Source: Adiantum capillus-veneris (Eukaryota > Streptophyta > Polypodiopsida > Polypodiales > Pteridaceae). Taken from it: DNA of 64,000 nucleotides. The DNA lies in the NCBI GenBank assembly GCA_014529385.2, contig CM043952.1, positions 57,151,119 to 57,215,118 of the forward strand, in the 5' to 3' direction. The notes beneath the pieces were generated by a model that did not search any database, was not told the DNA's origin, and saw only the letters and a program-made list of their open reading frames with translations. Positions 11,433-22,363 of the stretch are shown piece after piece; position 1 is the stretch's first letter, and each line of letters opens with the position of its first letter. Made by a program: the position numbers and the translations under genes.

Positions 11433-11944
11433 TCAGAACAAAACAAAAATGAAAACATCGAGATTGCGATCATATCGTATCATGGGTAGGATAAAAGGGT
11501 TGATGTATGAGTTAATGATATTTAATCTTTGTTGTCCAAATAAGCTGCGGATTGCTCTTTGGAACTGTAGCTTTGTGCTTACTATAATGTATATGTTTTG
11601 TCTAGCGATTGGGATTAGTTGTGCGTACAAATCCTCTTGATTCATAATAAAATAACCACATTCACATCAAAACAGAAGTCATAGTCAATAATAGGTAGTA
11701 TGATGGGATCTGGTGTGAGAAGTATTTCATTGAGCCTTTCAGGACCAAATAGAAACACTATGCGTTGCTGAAAGTGAATCTTTCGACTAATCCAAATGTT
11801 GACCCTAATAGATTGCACTGACTGGAATTGAAAGAAATTACCTCTATGTGGATTATGGTTATTCATCAATGATATACTTAGTATGTTCAAAGATAAAGGT
11901 GTGAAAGAAGTGAAAGGAGAAGAAGAAGAGAGTTTCTCTCCCAA
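11433..11944 (-). other. Two tandem, diverged copies of an unrecognised coding-like repeat
   Basis: Two adjacent minus-strand frames encode similar segments. One (11433-11645) contains FQRAIRSLFGQQRLN and PFILPMIRYD. The other (11642-11944) contains FQQRIVFLFGPERLN and PIILPIIDYD. The shared pattern F-Q-x-R-I-x-x-L-F-G-x-x-R-L-N then P-x-I-L-P-I-x-Y-D suggests an internal duplication of about 210 bp. I do not recognise the family and claim no function. It could be remnant retroelement gag sequence. Confidence 0.35.
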
Positions 11945-13508
11945 GCTCTATTGTTGCCCTTAGGCAATAAGGATACTGCGGGGAGAGAAGTACCTGGAGC
12001 AAGGAGATTCTAGAGTTTTTGGAAGAGAATGAGAACCTTAAGAGAGAGAGATATGCTTGTGGAAGATGAAGATATGGTTACTAACCTTGTGCACATAATT
12101 GTTTCCCGCAAGAAGGTTGTACCCATTACATTGACAAGGTTGTTGCTTGAATACCTTCCAATGAAACAATTAGGACACAACAAGAGAGATCGAAGGAGGA
12201 GTAAGATAGAATTAGAGATAGATCTAACTATGGTGGTGGTATTAAAGATAGATAATGAGAGATATAGATAGAGTTAGAGACAAGTATTGGACTAGATATG
12301 CAAATGAAAGTAAAACTAGCAACATATATCTTACATGAGAGCAATCGCCACCACCTCAATGGAGAGAGAAGATGAGGCAAGACTTCAGCCTTTCTTCAAG
12401 AGAAAGTGTGGCACTAAGATGAGTGTGTCACTATGGAATTGAGCTATTCTCACTCACTCAAAACTTTCCCCCAATGAAGAGAAGGTTGCCCTTTTTATAG
12501 GTGAGGGAGGTATGTTTTACATAATCACTTGATTAGGTTAAAAAGTTAGCCCAAATCAAATGTTCTTTGGATATTTCTTAAAATGGGCTATATTAGGATT
12601 CAAAATATCATGAAATTCAGCATTTTTGGTCGTTGAGGCTCCATGTGGGTGCATGATGTATATGGGCCCCACCTAGGCATCTTCTGTGTGGCTCCAGTAG
12701 GGGGTCCCAACTTGTGTGTCTTGTCCTTCAAGGCATCTTTGAGGTGTCACATTCACATGATTATGTCTTTTATCCTCCAAATATCTTATTTTATGGAAAA
12801 AGATCAAGATTATCTCTTTTCACTTGATTCACTTGTTTACCATCTCTTCTTGCAGTGTAGTTGTGAGAGGGTTTTTCATTGGTTTCCCTGTAACTTTTGA
12901 CCTGTAACTCGGGTTGACATGCTTCCAAAGGCAAAATTGGCCTACTAAAAGAGCTTGACTTGATTTTGGCCTTTTCTCCACACCCTTAGGTCGGAAGTTT
13001 CAAATTGGGATGGTCCAAGAAGCTTTGGATCTTCCTTTTCATAAAGTCTTCTAGTAGGCCCTTCCCTATTGTATGTATCCAAGAAGGTATGCATTATTGA
13101 AGGGTTAAATTATTAGATAAATGTGAAAAGAAGAAAATAATTTATATATGGTAGGGTATAGCTGAGATATTAGAAGAAATATACAAATGCTTTTCCCCCA
13201 GACAAAAAGAGGCACAATCATTGATACTTGCTTGCAGTACTTTCTAATAGTAATGTACATTTATATTACTTCAAAGGTAAATACTAAAGTATGGTAGAAA
13301 GCTTTTATTTATGCATATGAGTATTATATGAAGTATACTTATGCGTCAAAAAGTCACAAGATAAATCGTTTAATGCCCGTTCCCACTATATACGTGCAAC
13401 AGCACAATAACGCGTGGACATCAAGCTCACGCACATGGCTTGTCTTAAGCGCGCACACTGCTGCACCTATGGTACCTCTGTCTAAGCTTTCAACAACACT
13501 AATTAACA

Positions 13509-13509
<1 letters not shown>
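11945..13509. other. No gene recognised; weak minus-strand promoter signature
   Basis: No credible coding frame was found. The minus strand has CACCTATAAAAAGGGC (TATAAAAA at plus 12492-12499), followed by an A/G-rich transcript-like start, the kind of context seen in LTR promoters. LTR ends could not be assigned. The rest is AT-rich filler. Confidence 0.3.

Positions 13510-13570
<61 letters not shown>
13510..13570. repeat. (AC)n microsatellite
   Basis: About 30 uninterrupted AC units lie inside the leader-like DNA on the left of the LTR at 13766. The leader of the related element at 36.0-36.4 kb also contains a GC/AC simple repeat. Confidence 0.95.
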
Positions 13571-13573
<3 letters not shown>

Positions 13574-13743
13574 GTCTAACACAACAAACTACACCCGGGC
13601 ACAACAATCAATCTTTTGCTCACTGTCCACTGCACATTACAACCACTTAACAAACTCTAATCCCAACTCAAAAACACCAAAACAGATGAAAAAATGGCTT
13701 CAAGAGGTAGCACTGAGTGCTCCTTAAGCTTAGTACAAGACAG

Positions 13744-13761
13744 TCTCAGGCAACGATGCCA
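13744..13761 (-). promoter_or_regulatory. Decayed primer binding site
   Basis: The minus strand reads TGGCATCGTTGCCTGAGA, four A/T bases from an LTR end, aligned with the intact PBS (TGGCGCCGTTGCCGGAGA) of the complete element at 36389-36406. It shows that the LTR at 13766-14361 is a 5' LTR of a minus-strand element. Confidence 0.55.
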
Positions 13762-13765
13762 AAAA

Positions 13766-13982
13766 TGTATGCTTCACCATACGTTCAAAGGTTGGAAACT
13801 TGCCTGTGCAGTATGTGCGAGCCTCGAAAGGCTGCATGCACACAACTATAGAGTCCTAGCAAGCTCAAGGAAACAGTGGTGTGTCACTCACCGCTCAATG
13901 CTTTCATCGTGAAGAATCCTGTGTTGCAAAGAAGAAGGAGCCACCGATGATGCCGTGCCGATGCCTCCACAATGCTCGATCA

Positions 13983-14016
<34 letters not shown>

Positions 14017-14033
14017 CACACACACACAGACAG

Positions 14034-14065
<32 letters not shown>

Positions 14066-14361
14066 ATGAGCACACTAAGGAGAAGGAGATAGAGATAGAG
14101 CAAGAGCACTTCTTAGCTTACACCTCCAAGAATAAGGATTTTTAACAAATGGACCTTTTATAAGATTTTAATCCATTCACACATGGGCACCCACAGTGGC
14201 CGGTTGTTGCACAAATACTGTAAAAATAAGATAAGTGATGCACCTCTCATTGGCGATCACCTACACACCTATTGGATCGACAAGTCCAGTCCATGGCTTT
14301 ATCAAATAAATGATAAGGCGCCCGTCAAAGGTGATAGATAGGGTGTCCGTGAGGGTTAACA
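13766..14361 (-). mobile_element. LTR (family 2) inserted in a kinase-like gene
   Basis: Its ends TGTATGC...GGGTTAACA and internal blocks match the 592-bp LTR at 36411-37002: CTCACCGCTC, GCTCGATCAC plus CT and AC microsatellites, GCAAGAGCAC, CATTCACAC.TGGGC, and GGTGTCCGTGAGGG. The length is 596 bp. The kinase-like homology starts immediately right of its end, so the element inserted into that gene. The internal region of the element to the left is not recognisable beyond its leader. Confidence 0.7.
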
Positions 14362-14852
14362 ACATGTTGTGCCACTTCCCATTCTCGCAAGGCGCGTTCA
14401 AGTGTTACATGCACATGCTTTAGTATGTCTAGAAGAATTTTCCACCGGCATAAAAAGCTATTAGAGATAGAGACTCACCAGTCAAAGTAGTGATTGAGTA
14501 GATGCCATCCATCGTACACACTCTGCTTGATTGCATTGCGATGCTCACTCTGCTAGTATGGTGCACTGCAATTTGCATCCCTACAACATAATGCTAGATT
14601 TTACTCACACAAATAAACTCTACACTAGAATTATTGATTGGCATATGATGCTTAGAATCCCAGCCAAGCATGCACCCCCCAACAATTTTGTACACCCTGT
14701 AGCTCAATCTTTCTTTCCAATTTTGGAAGCAAAGAAAGCGCGGGAACGTGAATTCTCCAAGAGGCCATGGATTGCTCCGGAGATATAGGATCCACAATGC
14801 TCATATGCATACACAAAAGCTAGCGATATAATCCATTAGGTCTTCTATATGA
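14362..14852 (+). pseudogene. Protein-kinase-like gene fragment (copy 1a, catalytic-loop region)
   Basis: This segment aligns over its full length with the better-preserved minus-strand kinase-like gene at 48.4-50.1 kb: MLCHFPFSQGAFKCYMHML, then after frameshifts VHCNLHPYNIMLDF, IIDWHMMLRIPAKH, and YTKASDII. The motif VHCNLHPYN corresponds to the kinase catalytic loop HRDLKPxN, with the catalytic Asp replaced by Asn (codon 14570-14572). IIDWH corresponds to DFG with the Gly lost. The fragment starts at an LTR end and stops at the next LTR. It is repeated almost identically at 20650-21141. Confidence 0.7.
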
Positions 14853-16084
14853 TGATGGAGCAAAAGATGTCGTGCGCACACTCACACACCTAGACAACTC
14901 AACACAACACAAAGAATTTACTTAAATTCCTCACCTCACTCACTACCACTCAAAAGTTCCCTAAAAACTCTACCCACAAGCTCAATTCAAACTCCAAACG
15001 CCTCGACGTACAAGCCCTTGCCTGCCCGTAGACACTACAAGGTGAGTCGAGGTGATCGACACTTGAAATCACGCTTGATGGTGACCAAAATATACAAGAA
15101 AACCATCAAAAAACCAAAAAATCCAGCCACAAAAGGCCACTCTCAAACCATTGCAAAAGCTTCACCAAACTCCACTCTGTTGGACTCTTTGGAGTAGCGC
15201 CCACCCTAATGGCACTGATTTAGGGTCACATAGTCTTGCAGAAAGCCGCACCTTCTTCCCTCAATTCCTTGCACACACACATCCATGGAAACCTCAGAAC
15301 TCCCATACACTCTCCCAAGTGAAAAATTGAAGAGAGAAATCTCTCATTCACTCCTCTACACACTCGAAAATAGGACGCGAACACAACGGGACTGCACTAG
15401 ACCACGTGTAGGAACCCTGCTCCCTCCCACACACAGAGGGGTGAAAGTGTTGATATTGCTCTTTAAAAGTCCTCCCTCAGCTGGAACACTCACGCCACCG
15501 TGAGTGATGTGGCAATTTGAAGCCATTTTACACGTTTTGTGACCATTTTTTGACCTTTTCTGGCCCAGTTTTGGCCAGTTTTGACCCCTAACGGGCATTT
15601 TTCGCAGAAAAAACCCCGAATGGACTCCAAAATTCACCAAATTTTTCACGCTTGATCCTCAATACCCAAAGCACATTTCCACATCCCCACATTCCATTTT
15701 TGACCACTTCTAGGGCGATGCACGTATCACCGCAGATCATGCGCCGCAAATAGACAGTTACCGCATGTGTCAAACTTCTCAAGCAGGATGAGAGTACCCA
15801 CACTTATCACTTGCATTATTTAAATTATAGAAAGCTCAAACAAATTATCTAGATCCAAAATAAGCCACCTAGAACCATATCCAAGGCCCCGATACCCTAT
15901 CAAGGCATGTACGTATGCTTGACTGCCGACATGCAAGCACGCATATTTACAATGTGCACACGTTGCACCTTTTTTCGAACTTGAAACCACTTTGAAAAGA
16001 TCCCAAATGCATGTATTTGCATCTTTTTGTACATATGACCATGCATATAAACGCTACTTTGTACACGCCAAAAGCGGTCTATCA
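14853..16084 (-). mobile_element. 3' LTR of the minus-strand Tat element
   Basis: The ends are TGAT...ATCA. The right end TCTATCA (16084) abuts the element's polypurine-like tract (minus strand AGAGGGTGGGCAATGA). The left end is placed where kinase homology ends (TGATGG at 14853). A near-identical copy without an internal region lies at 21142-22363. The sequence is largely non-coding, although the minus strand has several short open frames. Confidence 0.65.
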
Positions 16085-16098
16085 TCATTGCCCACCCT

Positions 16099-17643
16099 CT
16101 AGGTAGAGCATTTATGCTCAACCAAGAGACTATTTGCATATGGAACCACATCCCTTGCAAAATATTTCTTCAGTCTATAACCATTTATTCTGTAGCGCAA
16201 ACGTTCACCAGAAAATTTTTCCAACTCATAGGTGCCATTAGAAAATACATGCTTCACTCTGTATGGACCCAACCATTTGTCCCTCAATTTCTTTTGAAAA
16301 GTAAAATCCAAGCGAGAATCATACTTCATCACCAAATCTCCTTCTTTGATCTCTTTCTCTGGCAGCCTCTTATTCATTTTTTCCATCCTTGTCTCTGCTT
16401 GTTGAAGATAATAATCACTAGCTTTCTCTCTATTCATTCGCAACGACTCTAGAGAAAGAATTCTTTCTTGCAGCTTGTCATTATGCTCACCTTGCATTCT
16501 GCACAACAACTTCAAGGCATCCAACTGCACTTGTATGGGCATAAGAGCTTCCTTTCCATAAACAAGTTCATATGGTGTAAACTGTGTTGACACTCTATAC
16601 GTAGTTCTATAAGCCCACAAACACTTTTCCAAGTCCAAGTCCCACTCTTTAGGATGCTCTCTAGAATACATTGATAGCATCTTCATAATTTGACCATTGC
16701 AGTTCTCAACCAACCCATTGCATTGTGGGTAGTAAGGAGAAGAATACCTATGCTGAATTTTCAATTTCTCCATGAGAGCAGAAACAAGTTTTCCCCTAAA
16801 CCCTGGTCCACGATAAGAAATGATAACCATAGGAGCTCCAAACCTGCAGCACACTTGTTCATATAAAAAAGAGGCCACTCTTTCTGCTGTTACATCTTTT
16901 ATTGCTCTTGCCTCCACCCATTTTGTCAAATAGTCCACAACCACAAGGATATACCTTTTACCATTGTTGGTCCTTGGCATTGGACCTACAACATCTACTC
17001 CCCATTTTGCAAATGCATCAAAAGACATTATAGCTTTCTGAGGCTCAGCCAAAATCTTCCGATTTGCAAACACTTGGAATTCATGGCATGACTTGCACCA
17101 AAAATAAGCATCTCTCATCATAGAGGGCCAACAGTAACCTGCTCTCAAAACACGAAAGACAACCTGATCCTTGCCTTGATGGCCTGTTTCTTCATGGCAG
17201 TGCTCCAAAATCAAGCCTATCTCTTCTTTGTACGGCACTTCTCTCAAAATGCTATCCTTGCCATAAAGCATGAGATCCTCACCTGCCAATGTGTAGTTTC
17301 TTGCTTTTGCAACTATTCTCTTACGTCGAACCTTTGACATGCCCTCTGGACATTGCCGTTTACCAAGAAATACTTCTACATCTTGCAATGATTCCCTTCC
17401 TGCATACAAGGCTTCCTTGACCTTTAAAGGAGCTACCAAGGCATCCAACTTGTCCCTAGCCAACTCATCAGCTTCTTTATTCTGCTCACGAGGAACATGC
17501 TTAAACCGTATCTTCTCAAACTCATGCAAAAGCTTCTTGAGGCCATAAAACCACTTCTTCAAATTGTCTTTTTCAACATTCCACAAACCAAGCAACTGAT
17601 TCATGACTAGCAATGCATCCCCTTTTGCAATGACCCTCTTCAA
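16099..17643 (-). pseudogene. Integrase with C-terminal part of the second RNase H; one catalytic Asp replaced
   Basis: The open frame is 514 codons. Residues 1-60 end the second RNase H domain (IAKGDALLVMNQLLGLW ... HVPREQNKEADELA). They are followed by the HHCC zinc domain (HCHEETGHQ ... CKSCHEF) and the DDE core. The first Asp (WGVDVVGP) and the Glu (GLVENCNGQ) are present. The second Asp, normally in a SDRGPGF-type motif, is Tyr here (ISYRGPGF, codon 16813-16815). The C-terminus has the usual KYDSRLDFTF...WLGPYRV and INGYRLKKYF. The intact length is striking, but the missing Asp should abolish strand transfer. Confidence 0.85.
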
Positions 17644-17658
17644 TCCAAACTCAACACA

Positions 17659-18288
17659 CTACGTCAACCCAAGGAAAAGCGTGAGATACCTGGCCTCATT
17701 ATTAGTTTCAGCTTCATCAAGATCGTAAGCTCTAGAAAAGATTACATCGCCTTTTGGGTTCTTAATGACCACCCCACCACTTGCCTTTTTAAGAACTTTC
17801 CTGTATGCACCATCAAACATCATTGTATACGCATCTATAATATCTACTTCCTCTTCATGATCATCCCTGTCACCCCTTGGGTAAGATGGAATCTCGCCCC
17901 CCTTATGTACAACTATGTCTGCCAAGTGAGCTTTAACAGAATGATCCACTTTAAACTCAAACTCATACTCTTGAAGCTCCAAAGTCCACTTTAAGATGCG
18001 CTTGCTAGGCTTCAAATGTTGTACTACATCAGGCAAAAGATTCTCTGTGGTGAGCACATAGAACTTTTGGGGCAACAAATAGGTTTTAAACCTTCGACAA
18101 GCAAGAACCAAGGCGAATACCCACTGTTCCATTTCCGTATAGGAGAACTCGCTTACATTCTTCATCTTGCTCTCAAAATAAACTGGCTTGAAGTTCCTTC
18201 CTTGATTTTGTAAGAGAACCGACCCAAAAGCTACTGACCCCACACAGATAGATACATAGAAAATCGACTGCAAGTCGGGAGGACTCAC
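17659..18288 (-). pseudogene. First RNase H and start of second RNase H (Tat element)
   Basis: The frame reads IFYVSICVGSVAFGSVLLQNQ, PVYFESKMKNVSEFSYTEMEQ and FKTYLLPQKFYVLTTENLL, the RNase H fold of Ty3 elements with the first catalytic motif degenerated. After an Asp/Glu-rich spacer, MMFDGAYRKVLKKASGGVVI and AETNNEARYLTLFLGL start the second RNase H. The frame is cut by a stop at 17659 and continues in the next ORF to the left. Confidence 0.8.
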
Positions 18289-18303
18289 TGTTGGTAAAGC
18301 ACA

Positions 18304-19551
18304 CTATACCTCCTTGATGCCATCAAAAGCCTGTTGCATGTCTTCATTCCATTCAAACCCTTGAACTCTTTGACTCAGTTTCTGGAGAGGATACACATAC
18401 TGACATAGCATCCAGAAAAAACGTGACAAGTACCTGAGCTTATGCACAAATGATGCCAAATCCTTTGTGTTGCTGGGCGGATCCATAGGCAATAAAGCCT
18501 TAACTTTCTCTGGGTCAGCTTCTATTCCATTTTGGGAAAGCACATGTCCTAGCAAATGGACTCTGGCATGAGCAAACTTACACTTCTTTGGGTTGAGTTT
18601 CCCACCCTCTTGTTGAAGCCTTTCAAAACTCAACCTCAGCTTCTCCAAATGTGTGACCCTTGAGCTATAACACCCAATGTCATCCATGAAAACACGATTG
18701 AACTTACACAAGTAGGGACCAAACACTCTATTCATCCATCCTTGGAATGTAGCATATGCATTAACCAGCCCAAAAGGCATTCTTTTGTAGGCAAAACAAC
18801 CCCAAGGAGTAATGAAGGTCGTCTTCAATCGATCTTCAATCGCTATCAAGATCTGAAAGTAGCCAGAAAATCCATCCATGATTGAGTAACGTTCATGACC
18901 TGCAACCTAATTGAGGATTTCATCTAGAAAGGGTAGTGGATGATGATTTCTTTTTGTGGAAGCATTCAAAGGTTTGAAATCGACACATATCCTAAATCTT
19001 CCGTTCTTCTTGGGAACAATAACAACTGGAGAGACCCATTCGGACTCCTCCACTCGAAAGATGAAATCTGCTTCCAAAAGCTTCGTCGCCTCTTAATGAA
19101 GTGCCTTCTCATGAATGACCCCCAATCTCCTAAGCTTTTGAACCTTTGGCTTGTCACCTTCTTTTAGATTGATTCTATGCTCGACTCCTTTAGCTCCTTG
19201 CAACTTTGTATATTCAGTGGCGAATAGCTTTGGAAACTCTGTAAACATGTCTTCATACTCCTTTTTTTCTTTTTCTGTCAAGTCCTCTCCTAGCATGCTC
19301 CTTACATTCACTTTGGCAGGCTCTACAATTGCTTTTGGACTATCCTTCTCCTCCTTGACCTTCACATCATGCATTGATGCTTCCTTTTCAACACTTATCC
19401 CAAAAAGATCAAGACATAATTGCATCAAGCCTTCCTCTACACTTTCTTCTGATGATGTAGATGAAGCATCACTATCGTATGACGTGGTTTCTGTAGAATC
19501 CGTATCTTGCATCTCCACTAGGGGCTGTGTACGGCTCTCATGTGTCTTCAT
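18304..19551 (-). pseudogene. Reverse transcriptase (Tat element), two frames
   Basis: The right part (19093-19551) has an acidic Ser-rich spacer and then LKEGDKPKVQKLRRLGVIHE. Between the ORFs the frame continues with WVSPVVIVPKKN-like sequence, and the left ORF (18304-18879) gives [41 protein letters not shown] and the catalytic FMDD (Y/FXDD box). It then reads KLNPKKCKFAHARVHLLGHVLSQNGI and the RNase H connection. A stop within the palm N-terminus separates the two ORFs. Confidence 0.85.
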
Positions 19552-19572
19552 GTTGTAGACAATGGTCCTTCC

Positions 19573-20049
19573 TTACTCTTTGTCGGGGATGGTGATCAAG
19601 CCCATGCCCCAATCCTGCTTAGCACCAAGGGTTATAAGCCATGGCCTCCCTAAAATGATTGGATACACATTCTCACCTGCTTGCATCACGTAGCAATCAA
19701 CCAAGCACTCAATCCCCAAGACTTTTATCTTCACATCTTCAGCTATTCCAAGACACCTTGCCTTTTTGTGGTTGGCCATTCTCATACGGATCGAAGCATT
19801 CACTGACATCTTAATGCCTGCTTCTTTCATGATAGCCTCGGTCATGACACACACCTGGGCACCACCATCCACATATGCTTGCACTTCCGTCTTCTTTCCC
19901 AGCATAGCTTCAACTATTGGCACCATATCCACTGGGTGACCAACCCTCAAAGATGACACCATGTTTTGATGCTTTTCCTTCTTGGAAGGAAGCCGCATAC
20001 TCACACACTTGGTCCACTGCCTCCTCAATTTAGCGTTCAAAGCCACCAA
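19573..20049 (-). pseudogene. Aspartic protease (Tat element)
   Basis: The active-site motif is YVDGGAQVCVMTEA, an intact D-G-G-A, followed by KARCLGIAEDVKIKVLGI, CYVMQAGENVYP and IILGRPWLITLGAKQDW. Order and spacing match the protease of the other Tat element. The ORF ends at a stop just before the RT spacer. Its own frame is intact, but it lacks the upstream gag needed for expression. Confidence 0.8.
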
Positions 20050-20191
20050 TTGACCAAAAGATATATTTGCCTTTTGATTTTGTATGTCGTCGACAATATC
20101 ATAGTCTTCAACACCTTGGCCAAGGAGGTAGTCCTTTGGACCAATTTTCCTTCTTCGTCGCCTCTTGCTACTTTGTGGTTTTTCTTATACC

Positions 20192-20431
20192 TTAGCCTTT
20201 CCTTTCCTTGCTCTTGTTTCCCCTCTCTTCTTCTATCTCTTTCTCCCTATCATGCCTAGCTCTCTTATTGGCCAAAACATCCACATCTTGATGCTTAAGG
20301 GTAATGATGTGAATAGCCCTACCTTCTCCATTTGCAGGCAACGGTTGCAGTTGTTGTTGCGGCGGCGGTGCTTCTAGTGTCCATTCTTGATGATTCTGTT
20401 CTATTCTTCCTGGACCACATCCATATGGACC
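20192..20431 (-). pseudogene. gag C-terminal remnant at the duplication break
   Basis: The short frame is Pro/Gln-rich (EAPPPQQQLQPLPANG) and then highly charged (NKRARHDREKEIEEERGNKSKE). It lies immediately upstream of the protease region in the correct orientation. The rest of gag has been lost at the junction with the LTR fragment that starts at 20432. Confidence 0.5.
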
Positions 20432-20649
20432 TTTTAACAAATGGACCTTTTATAAGATTTTAATCCATTCACACATGGGCACCCACAGTGGCCAGTTGTT
20501 GCACAAATACTGTAAAAATAAGATAAGTGATGCGCCTTTCATTGGCAATCACCTACACACCTATTGGACCGACAAGTCCGGTTTATGGCTTTATCAAATA
20601 AATGATAAGGCGCCCGTCAAAGGTGATAGGGTGTCTGTGAGGGTTAACA
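20432..20649 (-). mobile_element. Truncated end of a family-2 LTR (duplicated copy)
   Basis: The last about 218 bp of the family-2 LTR, ending GGGTTAACA at 20649 before kinase homology, match 14140-14361. The left part of the LTR is missing at the 20431/20432 break. Confidence 0.75.
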
Positions 20650-21141
20650 ACATGTTGTGCCGCTTCCCATTCTCGCAAGGCACGTTCAAGTGTTACATGC
20701 ACATGCTTCAGTATGTCTAGAAGAATTTTCCACCTGCATCAAAAGCTATTAGAGATAGAGACTGCACCAGTCAAAGTAGTGATTGAGTAGATGCCATCCA
20801 TCTTACACACTCTGCTTGATGGCATTGCGGTTCTCACTCTGCTAGTATGGTGCACTGCAATTTGCATCCCTACAACGTAATGCTAGATTTTACTCACACA
20901 AATAAACTCTACACTAGAATTATTGATTGGCATATTATGCTTAGAATCCCAGCCAAGCATGCACCCCCCAACAATTTTGTACACCCTGCAGCTCAATCTT
21001 TCTTTCCAATTTTGGAAGCAAAGGAAGCGTGGGAACGTGAGTTCGCCAAGAGGCCATGGATTTCTCCGGAGATATAGGATCCACAATTCTCAAATGCATA
21101 CACAAAAGCCAGCGATATAATCCATTATGTCTTCTATACGA
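20650..21141 (+). pseudogene. Protein-kinase-like gene fragment (copy 1b)
   Basis: It is a near-duplicate of 14362-14852: MLCRFPFSQGTFKCYMHMLQY, VHCNLHPYNVMLDF, IIDWHIMLRIPAKHAPPNN, FFPILEAKEAWEREFAKRPW. It is slightly less damaged (no stop within ...HMLQYV). The same Asp-to-Asn change in the catalytic loop is present, so that change predates the duplication. The reading continues beyond the inserted LTR at 22364. Confidence 0.7.
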
Positions 21142-22363
21142 TGATGGAGCAAAAGATGCCGTGCGCACACTCACACACCCAGACAACTCAACACAACACA
21201 AGGAATTTACTTAAATTCCTCACCTCACTCACTACCACTCAAAATTTCCCTAAAAACTCTACCCACAAGATCAATTCAAACTCCAAACTCCTCGACCTAC
21301 AAGCCCTTGCCTGCCCGTAGACACTACAAGGTGAGTCCAGGTGATCGACACTTGAAATCACGCTTGATGGTGACCAAAATATACAAGAAAACCATAAAAA
21401 AACCAAAAACTCCAGCCACAAAAGGCCACTCTCAAACCATTGCAAAAGCTTCACCAAACTCCACTCTGTTGGACTCTTTGGAGTAGCGCCCACCCTAATG
21501 GCACCGATACAGGGTCACACAGTCTTGCAGAAAGCCGCACCTTCTTCCCTCAATTCCTCGCACAATCACTTCCATGGAAACCTCATAACTCCCATAGAAT
21601 CTCCCAAGTGAAAAATTGAAGAGAGAAATCTCTCATTCACTCCTCCACACACTCAAAAACAGGACGCGAACGCAACGGGACTGCACTAGACCACGTGTAG
21701 GAACCCTGCTCCCTCCCACACACAGAGGGGTGAAAGTGTTGATATTTCTCTTTAAAAGTCCTCCCTTAGCTGGAACACTCATGCCATCGTGAGTGATGTG
21801 GCAATTTGAAGCCATTTCACACCTTTTTTGACCATTTTTTGACTTTTTTTGGCCCAGTTTTGACCCCTGACGGGCATTTTTCGCAGAAAAAACCCCAAAC
21901 GGACTCCAAAATTCACCAAATTTTACACGCTTGATCCTTGATACCCAAAACACATTTCCACATCCCCACATTCCATTTTTGACCACTTATAGGGCGATGC
22001 ACGTATCACCGCAAATCAGGCGCCGCAAATAGACAGTTACGGCATGTGTCAAACTTCTCGAGCGGGATGAGAGTACCCACACTTGTCACTTGCATTATTT
22101 ACATTTTAGAAAGCTCAAACACATTATCTAGAGCCAAAATAATCCACCTAGAACCATATCCAAGGTCCCGATACCCTATCCAGGCATGTACGTATGCTCG
22201 ACTGCCGATATGCAAGCACACATGTTTACAATGTGCACACGTTGCACCTTTTTTCAAACTTGAAACCACTTTGCAAAGCTCCCAAATGAATGTATTTACA
22301 TCTTTTTGTACATATGACCATGCATATAAACGCTACTTTGTACTCGCTAAAAGCGGTCTATCA
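21142..22363 (-). mobile_element. Solo Tat LTR splitting the kinase-like gene
   Basis: The 1222-bp sequence (TGATGG...TCTATCA) matches 14853-16084 and has no internal region on either side. Kinase homology stops at its left edge (YTKASDII.YVFYTMM) and resumes exactly at its right edge (DMLIDFWSAARKM), so this is an LTR-only insertion left by recombination. Its target duplication is unclear (TACGA against ATGAT). Confidence 0.65.

Larger units (their letters stand above)
14140..16084 (+). repeat. Left copy of a 1.94-kb direct repeat (partner 20432-22363)
   Basis: From TTTTAACAAATGG to GGTCTATCA the two segments are near-identical with scattered substitutions and a few small indels. Each contains the end of the family-2 LTR, the kinase fragment and the Tat LTR. 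The left copy continues further left into the full family-2 LTR, whereas the right copy is joined at 20431 to the gag end of the Tat element. This indicates a tandem duplication break at 20431/20432 rather than one large LTR. Confidence 0.85.
14853..20431 (-). mobile_element. Minus-strand Tat-type Ty3/gypsy element, 5'-truncated
   Basis: From right to left: gag C-terminal remnant, protease, RT, RNase H, second RNase H, integrase, polypurine tract, 3' LTR. Gag, PBS and 5' LTR are missing; the element ends at the duplication break at 20431. Domain order and motifs match the plus-strand Tat element at 2955-8379, but the sequence is diverged and fewer stops have accumulated. It lies inside the kinase-like gene of the outer hAT element. 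Confidence 0.8.

Noticed and set aside
13510..13570. Poly-Thr-His frame over the AC tract
   Set aside because: Microsatellite translation, not a gene.
13694..13765. Possible tRNA-like segment near the decayed PBS
   Set aside because: No cloverleaf could be drawn; the similarity is to the primer binding site only.
14140..16084. A single 1.94-kb LTR containing a captured kinase
   Set aside because: The left copy continues into a complete family-2 LTR and the kinase reading resumes after the right Tat LTR at 22364, so the repeat is a duplicated mixture, not one LTR. Kept as a refutation test.
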